A stretch of DNA of 9,349 nucleotides from assembly GCA_030691805.1 (NCBI GenBank), contig JAUYDP010000391.1:1-9349 (forward strand), read 5' to 3'. The notes under the pieces are model-generated. The model ran no database searches. It was not told the origin of the DNA and saw nothing but the letters and a program-made list of their open reading frames with translations. This DNA is from Dehalococcoidia bacterium (GTDB taxonomy: Bacteria; Chloroflexota; Dehalococcoidia; JAUYDP01). Below are positions 1 through 7,750 of this stretch, piece after piece. Position numbers and translations under genes: made by a program. Position 1 is the first letter of the stretch. The number at the start of each line of letters is the position of its first letter.

Positions 1-184
1 ATGACTGAGGTCTGGCGGCGAACCTTCGCGCCCCTGGTGGTCAAGCAGGCCTCCGGCTGGTGAAGTAGGGCAGGCCTCTCAGCCCCCTGACGGGTGTCGA
101 ATAATGGCGGAGGCTTGGAGTTGCCCGAAGGCATGAATCCGACTTCATAACGCCCGCGGCTACCCGGGTGGCAGGGATTGGGAC

Positions 185-422
185 ATGACGAGCAAGATGA
201 ACCGCATTCCGGGCGTTGCCGGCGCCATCCTTCTGATTACCCTGCTGACCCTCGGCGTTGGGTGGCACCCCGACCTGGGGGTCAGCGCTGCCTCTTGCTC
301 CGTCTCCGGTGCCATCAGCACAGACACTGCCTGGAGCCCTGCCACGTGTGATCCACCCGGCAATGGTCCCGAAAGGTTTGACACTCACGCTGACGCCTGA
401 TATCATGATTGTGATTGATTGA
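185..422 (+). pseudogene. Decayed 5' fragment of a secreted beta-helix-type protein gene
   Basis: The ATG at 185 follows AGGGA (173-177) at a good distance. It opens a 71-codon frame whose first 36 or so residues look like a signal peptide: basic start (MTSKMNR), hydrophobic core (AGAILLITLLTLGVG) and a likely cleavage after GVSA. The mature start, CSVSGAISTDTAWSPATCD, resembles the opening of secreted repeat or right-handed beta-helix proteins, where a stretch like VxxGVTLTIEPG normally follows. That continuation is present, but in the next frame: codons from 348 read VIHPAMVPKGLTLTLTP and then DIMIVID, ending at TGA 420-422 in the GATT repeat. The original frame stops at 398-400. I infer a frameshift near 345-350 followed by loss of the rest of the gene. 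The signal peptide and the two-frame continuity are visible; the family assignment is from memory of similar proteins. It could instead be a real 71-residue secreted peptide. Confidence 0.5.
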
Positions 423-432
423 TTGATTGATT
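413..432. repeat. (GATT)5 tetranucleotide microsatellite
   Basis: Five perfect GATT units lie directly upstream of the antitoxin gene and end 4 bases before its GGAG ribosome binding site (437-440). A degenerate unit (GATTGT) precedes them at 407-412. The tract also ends the decayed upstream reading frame. Changes in copy number would alter promoter or leader spacing for the toxin-antitoxin pair. I see no confident promoter hexamers around it. Confidence 0.85.
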
Positions 433-449
433 AAACGGAGTGTGCCTCG

Positions 450-860
450 ATGAGAACATCTCTCAAGCGAATCCCTGCAACCGAGGTCAAGACCCATTTT
501 GGGCGGATCGTGCGAGACGTAGCCACGAACGGTACGCCCGTGGTCATCCAAACCCGAGGGCAAGACCAGGCAGCGATCGTCAGCCTCCACGATCTTCAAA
601 GGCTTTCGTCCTCCGAGGTGGGGCCGCCCATGCAGGAACGAGAACGGGTACAGGCTGCCCTGAGAGCGGCGGGGCTGCTTAGCGAGCCGGCGCCCGAGAT
701 GCGTCGGCGAGCGGAGGACTACGACTCCCAGCATACGCCGGAGGGGCAAGAGCAGGTCCTGTCTCAACTGCGCGGTCTCCACCTGGAGCCGTCTCTTTCC
801 GACATCATCCTGCAAGGCCGGAACTGGCGCCCGACTTCGGAACGCATCCGCAAGCAATAA
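450..860 (+). CDS. Type II antitoxin, Phd/YefM-like
   Basis: This 136-residue protein is probably the DNA-binding antitoxin that neutralises the PIN toxin encoded next to it and represses their shared promoter. The N-terminal part (about residues 5-52) has the Phd/YefM pattern: IPATEVKTHFGRIVRDV, a short turn with NGTPVVIQTRG, then AAIVSLHDLQRL. It is longer than a minimal antitoxin of 80-90 residues. The charged C-terminal part (from about residue 65, including ALRAAGLLSEPAPEMRRRAE and ending SERIRKQ) would be the flexible toxin-binding tail. The ATG at 450 has GGAG at 437-440 with a 9-base spacer. The stop (858-860) lies 2 bases before the toxin ATG, so the two are an operon with likely translational coupling. 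The family call rests on the motif pattern plus the toxin neighbour. Confidence 0.82.
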   Translation: MRTSLKRIPATEVKTHFGRIVRDVATNGTPVVIQTRGQDQAAIVSLHDLQRLSSSEVGPPMQERERVQAALRAAGLLSEPAPEMRRRAEDYDSQHTPEGQEQVLSQLRGLHLEPSLSDIILQGRNWRPTSERIRKQ

Positions 861-862
861 GG

Positions 863-1336
863 ATGGCTTGCTACCTTGACTCGAGCGCTGTCGTCAAATA
901 CTACGTGACAGAACCCGGCAGCGCCTGGGTGCGACAACGGGTCGATGGGGAAGATGCCGTCCTGCTCTCTGAGATCACCATAGCTGAAGTGGCTGCGGCT
1001 CTGGGGATCCTGCACAGGATGGGGCGGATCAGCGCGCGCCACCGACAAGACTTCTGGGAAAGGTTCGAGCGCGACTGTGCCGAGAGATACGATTTGACGC
1101 CCGTGGTTCACGAGGTGATCTACTCCGCCGCCAAGCTTTGCGACAGGCATCCCCTTAGGGCCTATGACGCTTTGCAGTTGGCAGCGGGCATGGCCTTGAG
1201 GCCAGCTTTAGCTGGGCAAGGCAGTCCCCTGGTCTTCGTGTCGGCCGATGAGTCGTTGGTCGCCGCCGCCCAGAGCGAGGGGCTGGCTGTGGATAATCCC
1301 TTCTGGCACACTGACCTGGATGTCCAGAACGCTTGA
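863..1336 (+). CDS. PIN-domain ribonuclease toxin, VapC-like
   Basis: This 157-residue single-domain PIN protein is expected to be a Mg2+-dependent RNase that cuts RNA when free of its antitoxin. The four acidic positions expected of the active site are all visible: D6 in YLDSSAVVKYY, E42 in ITIAEVAAAL, D102 in RAYDALQLA and D129 in VFVSADESL. The toxin therefore looks catalytically intact and full length. Its ATG lies 2 bases after the antitoxin stop. The only purine-rich stretch before it (AATAAGG) abuts the start codon, so translation probably depends on ribosomes finishing the antitoxin gene. The pairing of a Phd-type antitoxin with a PIN toxin is a common type II arrangement. Whether the target is a tRNA, as for many VapC enzymes, cannot be read from the sequence. 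Confidence 0.88.
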   Translation: MACYLDSSAVVKYYVTEPGSAWVRQRVDGEDAVLLSEITIAEVAAALGILHRMGRISARHRQDFWERFERDCAERYDLTPVVHEVIYSAAKLCDRHPLRAYDALQLAAGMALRPALAGQGSPLVFVSADESLVAAAQSEGLAVDNPFWHTDLDVQNA

Positions 1337-1427
1337 GCTTGCTAACAGCATACTCAGCCCTCGTTTCCGTCTCCGTGCCGGACATTCACAGGGCTGTCAA
1401 TCCCAAGCCGGGAGACCTCCCCTCCCT

Positions 1428-1456
1428 TTGCCATCTTCCCCCAAATCCCCTATAAT
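1428..1456 (+). promoter_or_regulatory. Probable sigma70-type promoter of gyrA
   Basis: A -35 element TTGCCA (1428-1433) and a perfect -10 TATAAT (1451-1456) are separated by exactly 17 bases. It lies between the toxin gene and gyrA, in the right orientation. Transcription would start near 1463 and give a leader of about 125 nt before the gyrA ATG. No other hexamer pair of this quality is seen in this gap. Confidence 0.75.
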
Positions 1457-1509
1457 TGGTGCGTGTCCCCCCAAATGCTACAAGCCGTGGCGTTTTAGCC
1501 ACCCATTTC

Positions 1510-1576
1510 AGCTATCAGTTGTCAGTTGTCAGTTTCCGCCCTTCCCCTATGAACTGAAAACTGAAAACTGACAGCT
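1510..1576 (+). repeat. Long imperfect inverted repeat built from heptamers (gyrA leader hairpin)
   Basis: The left arm (1510-1534) reads AGCT, then three near-copies of a TCAGTTG-type heptamer. The right arm (1552-1576) is its reverse complement apart from three single mismatches, giving about 22 pairs in a 25-bp stem with a 17-base loop (1535-1551). The arms are themselves tandem 7-bp repeats (TCAGTTG on the left, ACTGAAA on the right). The stem ends at 1576, and the gyrA ribosome binding site AAGGAG begins at 1577. The hairpin could affect translation initiation or mRNA stability, or be a dispersed intergenic repeat that happens to sit here. Confidence 0.9.
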
Positions 1577-1582
1577 AAGGAG
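1577..1582 (+). promoter_or_regulatory. gyrA ribosome binding site abutting the leader hairpin
   Basis: A full-strength AAGGAG lies 5 bases before the ATG at 1588 and fixes the gyrA start. It directly follows the base of the 1510-1576 stem, so folding or coaxial protection of the stem could alter ribosome access. Confidence 0.85.
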
Positions 1583-1587
1583 AAACC

Positions 1588-4028
<2,441 letters not shown>

Positions 4029-4032
<4 letters not shown>

Positions 4033-4057
4033 GGGCGGGTTTGAAACCCGCCCCTAC
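4029..4057. terminator. Perfect palindrome between convergent genes (possible bidirectional terminator / dispersed repeat)
   Basis: GTAGGGGCGGGTTT (4029-4042), a single G, then its exact reverse complement (4044-4057) form a 14-bp GC-rich inverted repeat. In RNA the innermost pairs would open into a small loop. It contains the gyrA stop TAG (4030-4032) and, at the mirror position, the stop TAG of the convergent VWA gene (4054-4056, minus strand). A T-rich run (CCCTTTTCTTCTT, 4058-4070) follows on the gyrA side, so it could work as an intrinsic terminator for gyrA. No U-tract is seen on the other side. The GTAGG...CCTAC outline matches the second palindrome at 7509-7538. Confidence 0.7.
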
Positions 4058-6054
4058 ACCCTTTTCTTCTTGTTAGCTACGTAGTCCACCAGGATATACT
4101 CGCCTAACCGGTCAGGAGAGGTGAAGAAGGCCCGGCCCTTGTTGATGCGGGTCATCTGGTCAACGAAGGCCGTCAAGTACAGGCTCCGCTCCAGCATGAA
4201 TACATTGATCTGGATATTTTCTTTGGTGCACCGGAGCACTTCCTTTAGCGTCTCCTCGATCGTCCGGTAAGTCGGCGGATATGAGAAGAAGACCCGTCCT
4301 CCTTCCAGATGGGCGGTAGGCTCGCCGTCGGTCACCATGATTACCTGCCGGTTGCCTCCTCGGTGCTTGGCTAAGAGCTGGCGGGAGAGCATAAGGGCGT
4401 GCTGCATGTTGGTGCCGTATACATAGTCGTCCCAAACCAGTTGCGGCAACTCTTCCGGCTTAAGAACTCTGGCAAATCCGGTGAACCCAATAATATAAAG
4501 GTTGTCCTTGGGGAACTGGGTGCGAATGAGGCTATTCAGGGCGATAGCCACCTTTTTAGCTGCCAGGACCAGGCCACGCATAAGCATCGAGCGGCTCATA
4601 TCCACCAAAAGAACCGTAGAGCACTGGGTTTGGAACTCTGTGCGATAGACCTCGAAGTCCTCCGGACGCAACGAAATTGGATAGCCGGCGCCCTCCCGAG
4701 CCAGAGAGTTCATCAGGGTGCGCTCAAGATCTAACTGGAAGGCATCTCCGAACTCGTAGGGCTTGGTCTCGTCGGAGCGCTCGCCGCCCACTCCGCGGAG
4801 AGAAGATTCATGTTTACCCAAACGGTCCCGCTTCAGGTGCTGGAAAACCTCTCTCAAAGCCTTCTGGCCGATCTGACGGACCCCCTTGGGAGTCAGTTCC
4901 AACGAGTTGCCCTTTCGCTGCACATATCCGGCATCCTCTAGAAGCTTGGCCAGGTTCTTGAGCTGCTCCAACTGGTCGCGAGCATCCTCTCCCAATAGCT
5001 CCTGGACTTTTTCAGAGTCAATACCGTTCAGGTCGTAGGAGCGTTGGGCCTCTTTAAGTCCTTGTTCCAACTGGTCCATGTCCTGTAACTGTCCCATGAG
5101 GCGCATGGCTTCAGACAGGGCCAGAGGCTCGTCGCCCTGGAACGGGTATTGGGCGGGGTCCATAGGATGGAGCTGTTGCAACAAAGCGCCCATCTGGGCC
5201 AGCTCCCACTTGAGTCGGTCATCTCGCAACAAGTTGTCCATCAGGCTTTGAAGGGACTGGCGCATCTCTGGGGTCATGCTTTGGAGCAACGATTGCGCCT
5301 GGGCCATGCGCTTTTGGAGGTGTTCCATAAGCTCTTCCAGGTTGTTAATTCCCGGAGGGAAGTAACGGCCGTGTTTTTGCATGAAGCCCTGGAAGTCGGG
5401 ATTTCCCCCCCTGGCCTTCTCCTGAAGCATCTTGTTAAGGTCCCGCACCATATCACGTATGCCTTGCAGGTCCTCCGGAGTCATATTCTGTAGGTTCTGC
5501 TGGATGCCCTGGAAATAATTCTCCATTACCTGCTGTTGCAGCATCTTGAGGAGGTCCTGGAACTCCTGGCGGGCTTCCCCATCCATGAACTCATAATCTG
5601 ATAATGACTTAATCTTTCCGCCAGGGTCCTCGGGCAGGCTGTCCAGGTAGGCTTTCTTGCGGCTGGCGATGTTCTCCAGAAGCTGGTGGAGGCCTTGCTC
5701 TTCGTCGCCCCTCTCCGCCGCGCCTTCCCGGCTCTCGCTCAAGCGCTTCTCGATGCCCTCCTGCTCCTTCCGGATGATCTCGTCCAGCTTTTTCCGGATA
5801 TCATCGAGCACAGAGTCCAGGTTGTAGCGCTCGAGCTGTTTCTGCCGTTGCTTCTGGAGACGCTGAAGAAGTTCCTGGATACCCGGAAAGCGCTCCCCCA
5901 TTGGCCGGTTCAAGCCCCAGCGCATGATCCTTTGCAATATGCCCCGCAGGTCACCATCCGATAGGAGCTCGTCAGAGATAGCATCCATCAACTCTTCGGC
6001 CTCCAGGTCCCCGATGTCCTGGGTGCCGTCCCAACGAGTGTAGCGGTAAAGCAT
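4054..6054 (-). CDS. VWA-domain protein, partner of the MoxR/ChlI-like ATPase
   Basis: This 666-residue protein has a long charged, glutamine-rich helical front and a C-terminal von Willebrand A domain. The metal-ion-dependent adhesion site is intact: D485-M-S487-R-S489, T548 in YGTNMQ and D576 in VTDGEP. The N-terminal about 450 residues contain several likely coiled-coil stretches (for example 60-130 and 150-270) rich in L, Q, E and K. No signal peptide or membrane segment is seen, so it is probably cytoplasmic. In related two-gene sets (Mg-/Co-chelatase D and I, MoxR/VWA, RavA/ViaA) the VWA protein binds the AAA+ partner and recruits the substrate. The upstream ATPase gene ends 2 bases before this ATG, and GGAG (6064-6061) lies inside that gene's end, so translation is coupled. 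I recall it as resembling the uncharacterised COG4867 type; the substrate is unknown. The stop lies in the 4029-4057 palindrome. Confidence 0.9.
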   Translation of the reverse strand: MLYRYTRWDGTQDIGDLEAEELMDAISDELLSDGDLRGILQRIMRWGLNRPMGERFPGIQELLQRLQKQRQKQLERYNLDSVLDDIRKKLDEIIRKEQEGIEKRLSESREGAAERGDEEQGLHQLLENIASRKKAYLDSLPEDPGGKIKSLSDYEFMDGEARQEFQDLLKMLQQQVMENYFQGIQQNLQNMTPEDLQGIRDMVRDLNKMLQEKARGGNPDFQGFMQKHGRYFPPGINNLEELMEHLQKRMAQAQSLLQSMTPEMRQSLQSLMDNLLRDDRLKWELAQMGALLQQLHPMDPAQYPFQGDEPLALSEAMRLMGQLQDMDQLEQGLKEAQRSYDLNGIDSEKVQELLGEDARDQLEQLKNLAKLLEDAGYVQRKGNSLELTPKGVRQIGQKALREVFQHLKRDRLGKHESSLRGVGGERSDETKPYEFGDAFQLDLERTLMNSLAREGAGYPISLRPEDFEVYRTEFQTQCSTVLLVDMSRSMLMRGLVLAAKKVAIALNSLIRTQFPKDNLYIIGFTGFARVLKPEELPQLVWDDYVYGTNMQHALMLSRQLLAKHRGGNRQVIMVTDGEPTAHLEGGRVFFSYPPTYRTIEETLKEVLRCTKENIQINVFMLERSLYLTAFVDQMTRINKGRAFFTSPDRLGEYILVDYVANKKKRV

Positions 6055-6056
6055 GG

Positions 6057-7451
6057 CTATCTCCGATAGCGGCTACGTCCCGCCATCCAGTCCTTGTTCA
6101 GTTTTTTGTTGAGGTGCAGCCCCTCCAGGATGAATTCCACGCCGGAGGCAATTATCGCTGGGTTACCTTGGGCTTGTATCTTGTCCAGGGCTTCCTTAAG
6201 ACCGGGTAGCTCGGCTACCTGGTGAACGTAGTCCATGGAAGGCATATCCTCAGAAGTCTCTATGTTCAGTCCTCTGTCAAAAGCCGCCACGAGCTCCTCC
6301 AGGTCGCCTACCCTCAGGTACCGTGTAAACACCGAGGCTACCGCTCCGTGTACCAGCTTCTCCATGATCTTCTCTTCCCGGGCCTCCCCCAGGGATTCCA
6401 GCTCGATCTTCCCAAGGGACGAAGCAATCACAGCAGTAAGGTCGCTTACCCGCGGGCAGACCTGCTTCTCGCCCAGCCGGACGGACCTTTTCAGGGCATT
6501 GCTCAAGAGATTCTCGTAGTTACAGATTGAGACCCGAACACTAACCCCGGAGCGCTGGCTAATGTCGTTGTTCTTACGCGCCAGGTGGGTTATCTCAGCC
6601 ACGATCTCCTTCATGTACTGAGGAACGTACGTCTCCCGCCCCTCCTCTTGGAAGGTGGTCTGCTCCTGGTCCATGATAGCCATCTCATGGTTGATGTTGC
6701 GAGGGTAGTGGGTACGCACCTGAGAGCCGAAGCGGTCCTTTAACGGAGTGATAATCCGTCCCCGGTTGGTATAGTCCTCGGGGTTGGCGCTGGCCACTAC
6801 ATAAATATCCAATGGAAGGCGGACTTTATAGCCCCTTATCTGGACGTCGCGCTCTTCCATGATGTTCAAGAGGCCAACCTGTATCCGCTCCGCCAGGTCC
6901 GGCAGCTCATTGAGACAAAAAACGCCCCGGTTAGTGCGAGGAACAAGGCCGTAGTGTATAGTCAACTCGTCCGAGAGGTAGCGACCCTCAGCGACCTTGA
7001 TGGGGTCAACCTCTCCTATCAGGTCGGCGATAGTAGTATCTGGCGTAGCCAGCTTCTCTCCGTATCTTTGCTCTCTGCCAATCCAGACGACCTCGACGTC
7101 ATCGCCCTGTTCTTCGACCTTCTGCCGGCAGGACTTACAGATAGGATTATATGGGTCATCATAGATCTCGCAGTCAGCAATGGCTGGAACTTCATCGTCC
7201 AAGAGAGATACCAGACTGCGAGCGATTCGTGACTTGGCCTGGCCTCGCTCCCCAAGCAAGATAAGGTCATGACCAGAGAGAATGGCGTTTTCCACCTGTG
7301 GTATAACGGTCTCCTGGTATCCGATGATCTTGGAGAATAACTCTTCACCAGCCTGTATCTTCCTCAGAAGGTTCTTACGCATCTCCTCCTTGACGGAGAG
7401 GACCTGGTACCCACTCCGTCGCAACTCCCCGATGGTGCTCGCTTTGCTCAT
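6057..7451 (-). CDS. MoxR / Mg-chelatase subunit I-like AAA+ ATPase
   Basis: This 464-residue cytoplasmic AAA+ ATPase probably drives remodelling of a partner complex together with the downstream VWA protein. Visible motifs (numbered from ATG 7451): Walker A GERGQAKS at 67-74; Walker B-like GVFCLNE ending N181-E182, with Asn in the usual Asp position; sensor-1 asparagine N223 in VVASANPEDYTNRG; and an arginine-finger-like R240 in PLKDRFG. Between Walker A and Walker B lies an insert with C94, C105 and C108 (NPICKSC), a possible metal site. The family is the ChlI/BchI-like branch (COG1239 type), but no chlorophyll or cobalamin genes lie nearby, so I give no chelatase function. Start choice: AGGAAGGGG (7465-7457) suits the ATG at 7451. 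A GTG at 7457, two codons earlier, would lie inside that ribosome binding site. It is first in an operon with the VWA gene. Confidence 0.9.
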   Translation of the reverse strand: MSKASTIGELRRSGYQVLSVKEEMRKNLLRKIQAGEELFSKIIGYQETVIPQVENAILSGHDLILLGERGQAKSRIARSLVSLLDDEVPAIADCEIYDDPYNPICKSCRQKVEEQGDDVEVVWIGREQRYGEKLATPDTTIADLIGEVDPIKVAEGRYLSDELTIHYGLVPRTNRGVFCLNELPDLAERIQVGLLNIMEERDVQIRGYKVRLPLDIYVVASANPEDYTNRGRIITPLKDRFGSQVRTHYPRNINHEMAIMDQEQTTFQEEGRETYVPQYMKEIVAEITHLARKNNDISQRSGVSVRVSICNYENLLSNALKRSVRLGEKQVCPRVSDLTAVIASSLGKIELESLGEAREEKIMEKLVHGAVASVFTRYLRVGDLEELVAAFDRGLNIETSEDMPSMDYVHQVAELPGLKEALDKIQAQGNPAIIASGVEFILEGLHLNKKLNKDWMAGRSRYRR

Positions 7452-7456
7452 TACCA

Positions 7457-7465
7457 CCCCTTCCT
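7457..7465 (-). promoter_or_regulatory. Ribosome binding site deciding the ATPase start
   Basis: On the minus strand AGGAAGGGG is followed by TGGTA and then the ATG at 7451, a 5-base spacer. This favours the ATG over the in-frame GTG at 7457, which overlaps the site. Confidence 0.7.
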
Positions 7466-7473
7466 GTCCACCT

Positions 7474-7507
7474 GCAATAATTGGGCGCCTACGACCATCA
7501 TACTACC
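7474..7507. repeat. 34-bp perfect direct repeat, copy 1
   Basis: The copy begins GCAATAATTGGGCGCCTACG and ends CATCATACTACC. It is identical to 7543-7576, with a period of 69 bases. Allowing one mismatch, the match extends 3 bases leftwards (CCT versus CCA). On the minus strand each copy holds TATGAT, a -10-like hexamer, and a half-element GTAGGCGCC that resembles one arm of the GTAGG...CCTAC palindromes. Confidence 0.95.
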
Positions 7508-7508
7508 G

Positions 7509-7538
7509 TGTAGCGGCGAGGCATGCCTCGCACCTACA
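7509..7538. repeat. 30-bp palindromic element between the direct repeats
   Basis: The core GCGAGGCATGCCTCGC (7516-7531) is a perfect 16-bp palindrome. It is flanked by TGTAG (7509-7513) and CTACA (7534-7538), which pair with each other, leaving a 2-base mismatch on each side. It has the same GTAG-n-GCG ... CGC-n-CTAC outline as the palindrome at 4029-4057. From the inferred start of the ATPase operon it would lie in the 5' untranslated leader. Confidence 0.9.
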
Positions 7539-7542
7539 GCCA

Positions 7543-7576
7543 GCAATAATTGGGCGCCTACGACCATCATACTACC
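7543..7576. repeat. 34-bp perfect direct repeat, copy 2
   Basis: This copy is identical to 7474-7507. Its minus-strand TATGAT (7566-7571) is the -10 candidate of the ATPase/VWA operon. The two copies enclose 35 bases that consist almost wholly of the 7509-7538 palindrome. Confidence 0.95.
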
Positions 7577-7596
7577 CCAAGAGTGGTAAAAGTCAA
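7566..7596 (-). promoter_or_regulatory. Possible promoter of the ATPase/VWA operon
   Basis: On the minus strand TTGACT (7596-7591) is followed after 19 bases by TATGAT (7571-7566). The spacing is longer than the ideal 17, and an alternative -10 TAGTAT gives 16. The start would be near 7558, leaving a leader of about 105 nt that carries the palindrome and the second repeat copy. It is the best hexamer pair I see upstream of the operon, but it is weak. Confidence 0.4.
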
Positions 7597-7673
7597 GTTA
7601 CACCGGCAATCGCTCTACGCACCTCGAGGATGTCGGAGGCCCCCTGGTTTACAAGCCGTTCGACAAAGAGCTA

Positions 7674-7702
7674 TTGAACCCATGTTGGCTCTGATGTATA
7701 CT
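7674..7702 (+). promoter_or_regulatory. Probable sigma70-type promoter of dnaN
   Basis: TTGAAC (7674-7679) and TATACT (7697-7702) are separated by 17 bases and lie 49 bases upstream of the dnaN ATG. Transcription would start near 7709, giving a short leader of about 42 nt. It is divergent from the ATPase operon promoter. Confidence 0.65.
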
Positions 7703-7735
7703 ATCACACACAAATCAAGCGGTTATTCATCCTTC

Positions 7736-7741
7736 AGGGAG
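7736..7741 (+). promoter_or_regulatory. dnaN ribosome binding site
   Basis: AGGGAG lies 9 bases before the ATG at 7751 but directly abuts the in-frame ATG at 7742, so 7751 is the better start. Confidence 0.7.
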
Positions 7742-7750
7742 ATGGAAAAG

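Noticed and set aside
1..63. Frame open from the window start (MTEVWRRTF...) ending at TGA 61-63
   Set aside because: Twenty codons are too few to judge. It may be the tail of a gene entering from the left, but nothing recognisable is present. Positions 64-184 also show no supportable feature.
315..857. 180-codon minus-strand open frame across the antitoxin gene
   Set aside because: It is antisense to a well-supported antitoxin gene with its own ribosome binding site and operon partner. Part of it is a translation of the GATT repeat.
1288..1296. TGTGGATAA, a perfect DnaA-box match
   Set aside because: It is a single copy inside the toxin coding sequence, with no further boxes or AT-rich unwinding region nearby. 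It is compatible with chance and is not an origin.
1355..1396. CAGCCCT ... AGGGCTG inverted repeat after the toxin gene
   Set aside because: Seven pairs with a 28-base loop and no T-run is weak for a terminator and could be chance.
7457..7459. GTG start for the AAA+ ATPase
   Set aside because: It overlaps the AGGAAGGGG ribosome binding site, which has ideal spacing to the ATG at 7451.
7474..7576. Two spaced repeats as a minimal CRISPR array
   Set aside because: There are only two repeats, the single spacer is itself a palindrome, and no cas genes are present. An insertion or duplication explains it better.
7600..7690. Possible tRNA suggested by TTGAACC / GGTTCAA near 7674
   Set aside because: No matching acceptor stem, D-arm or anticodon arm can be folded on either strand. 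The motif fits a -35 element instead.
7550..7750. 67-codon upstream extension of dnaN
   Set aside because: It translates the direct repeat and the promoter, lacks a ribosome binding site, and does not resemble the clamp N-terminus. The clamp begins at MKLSC.
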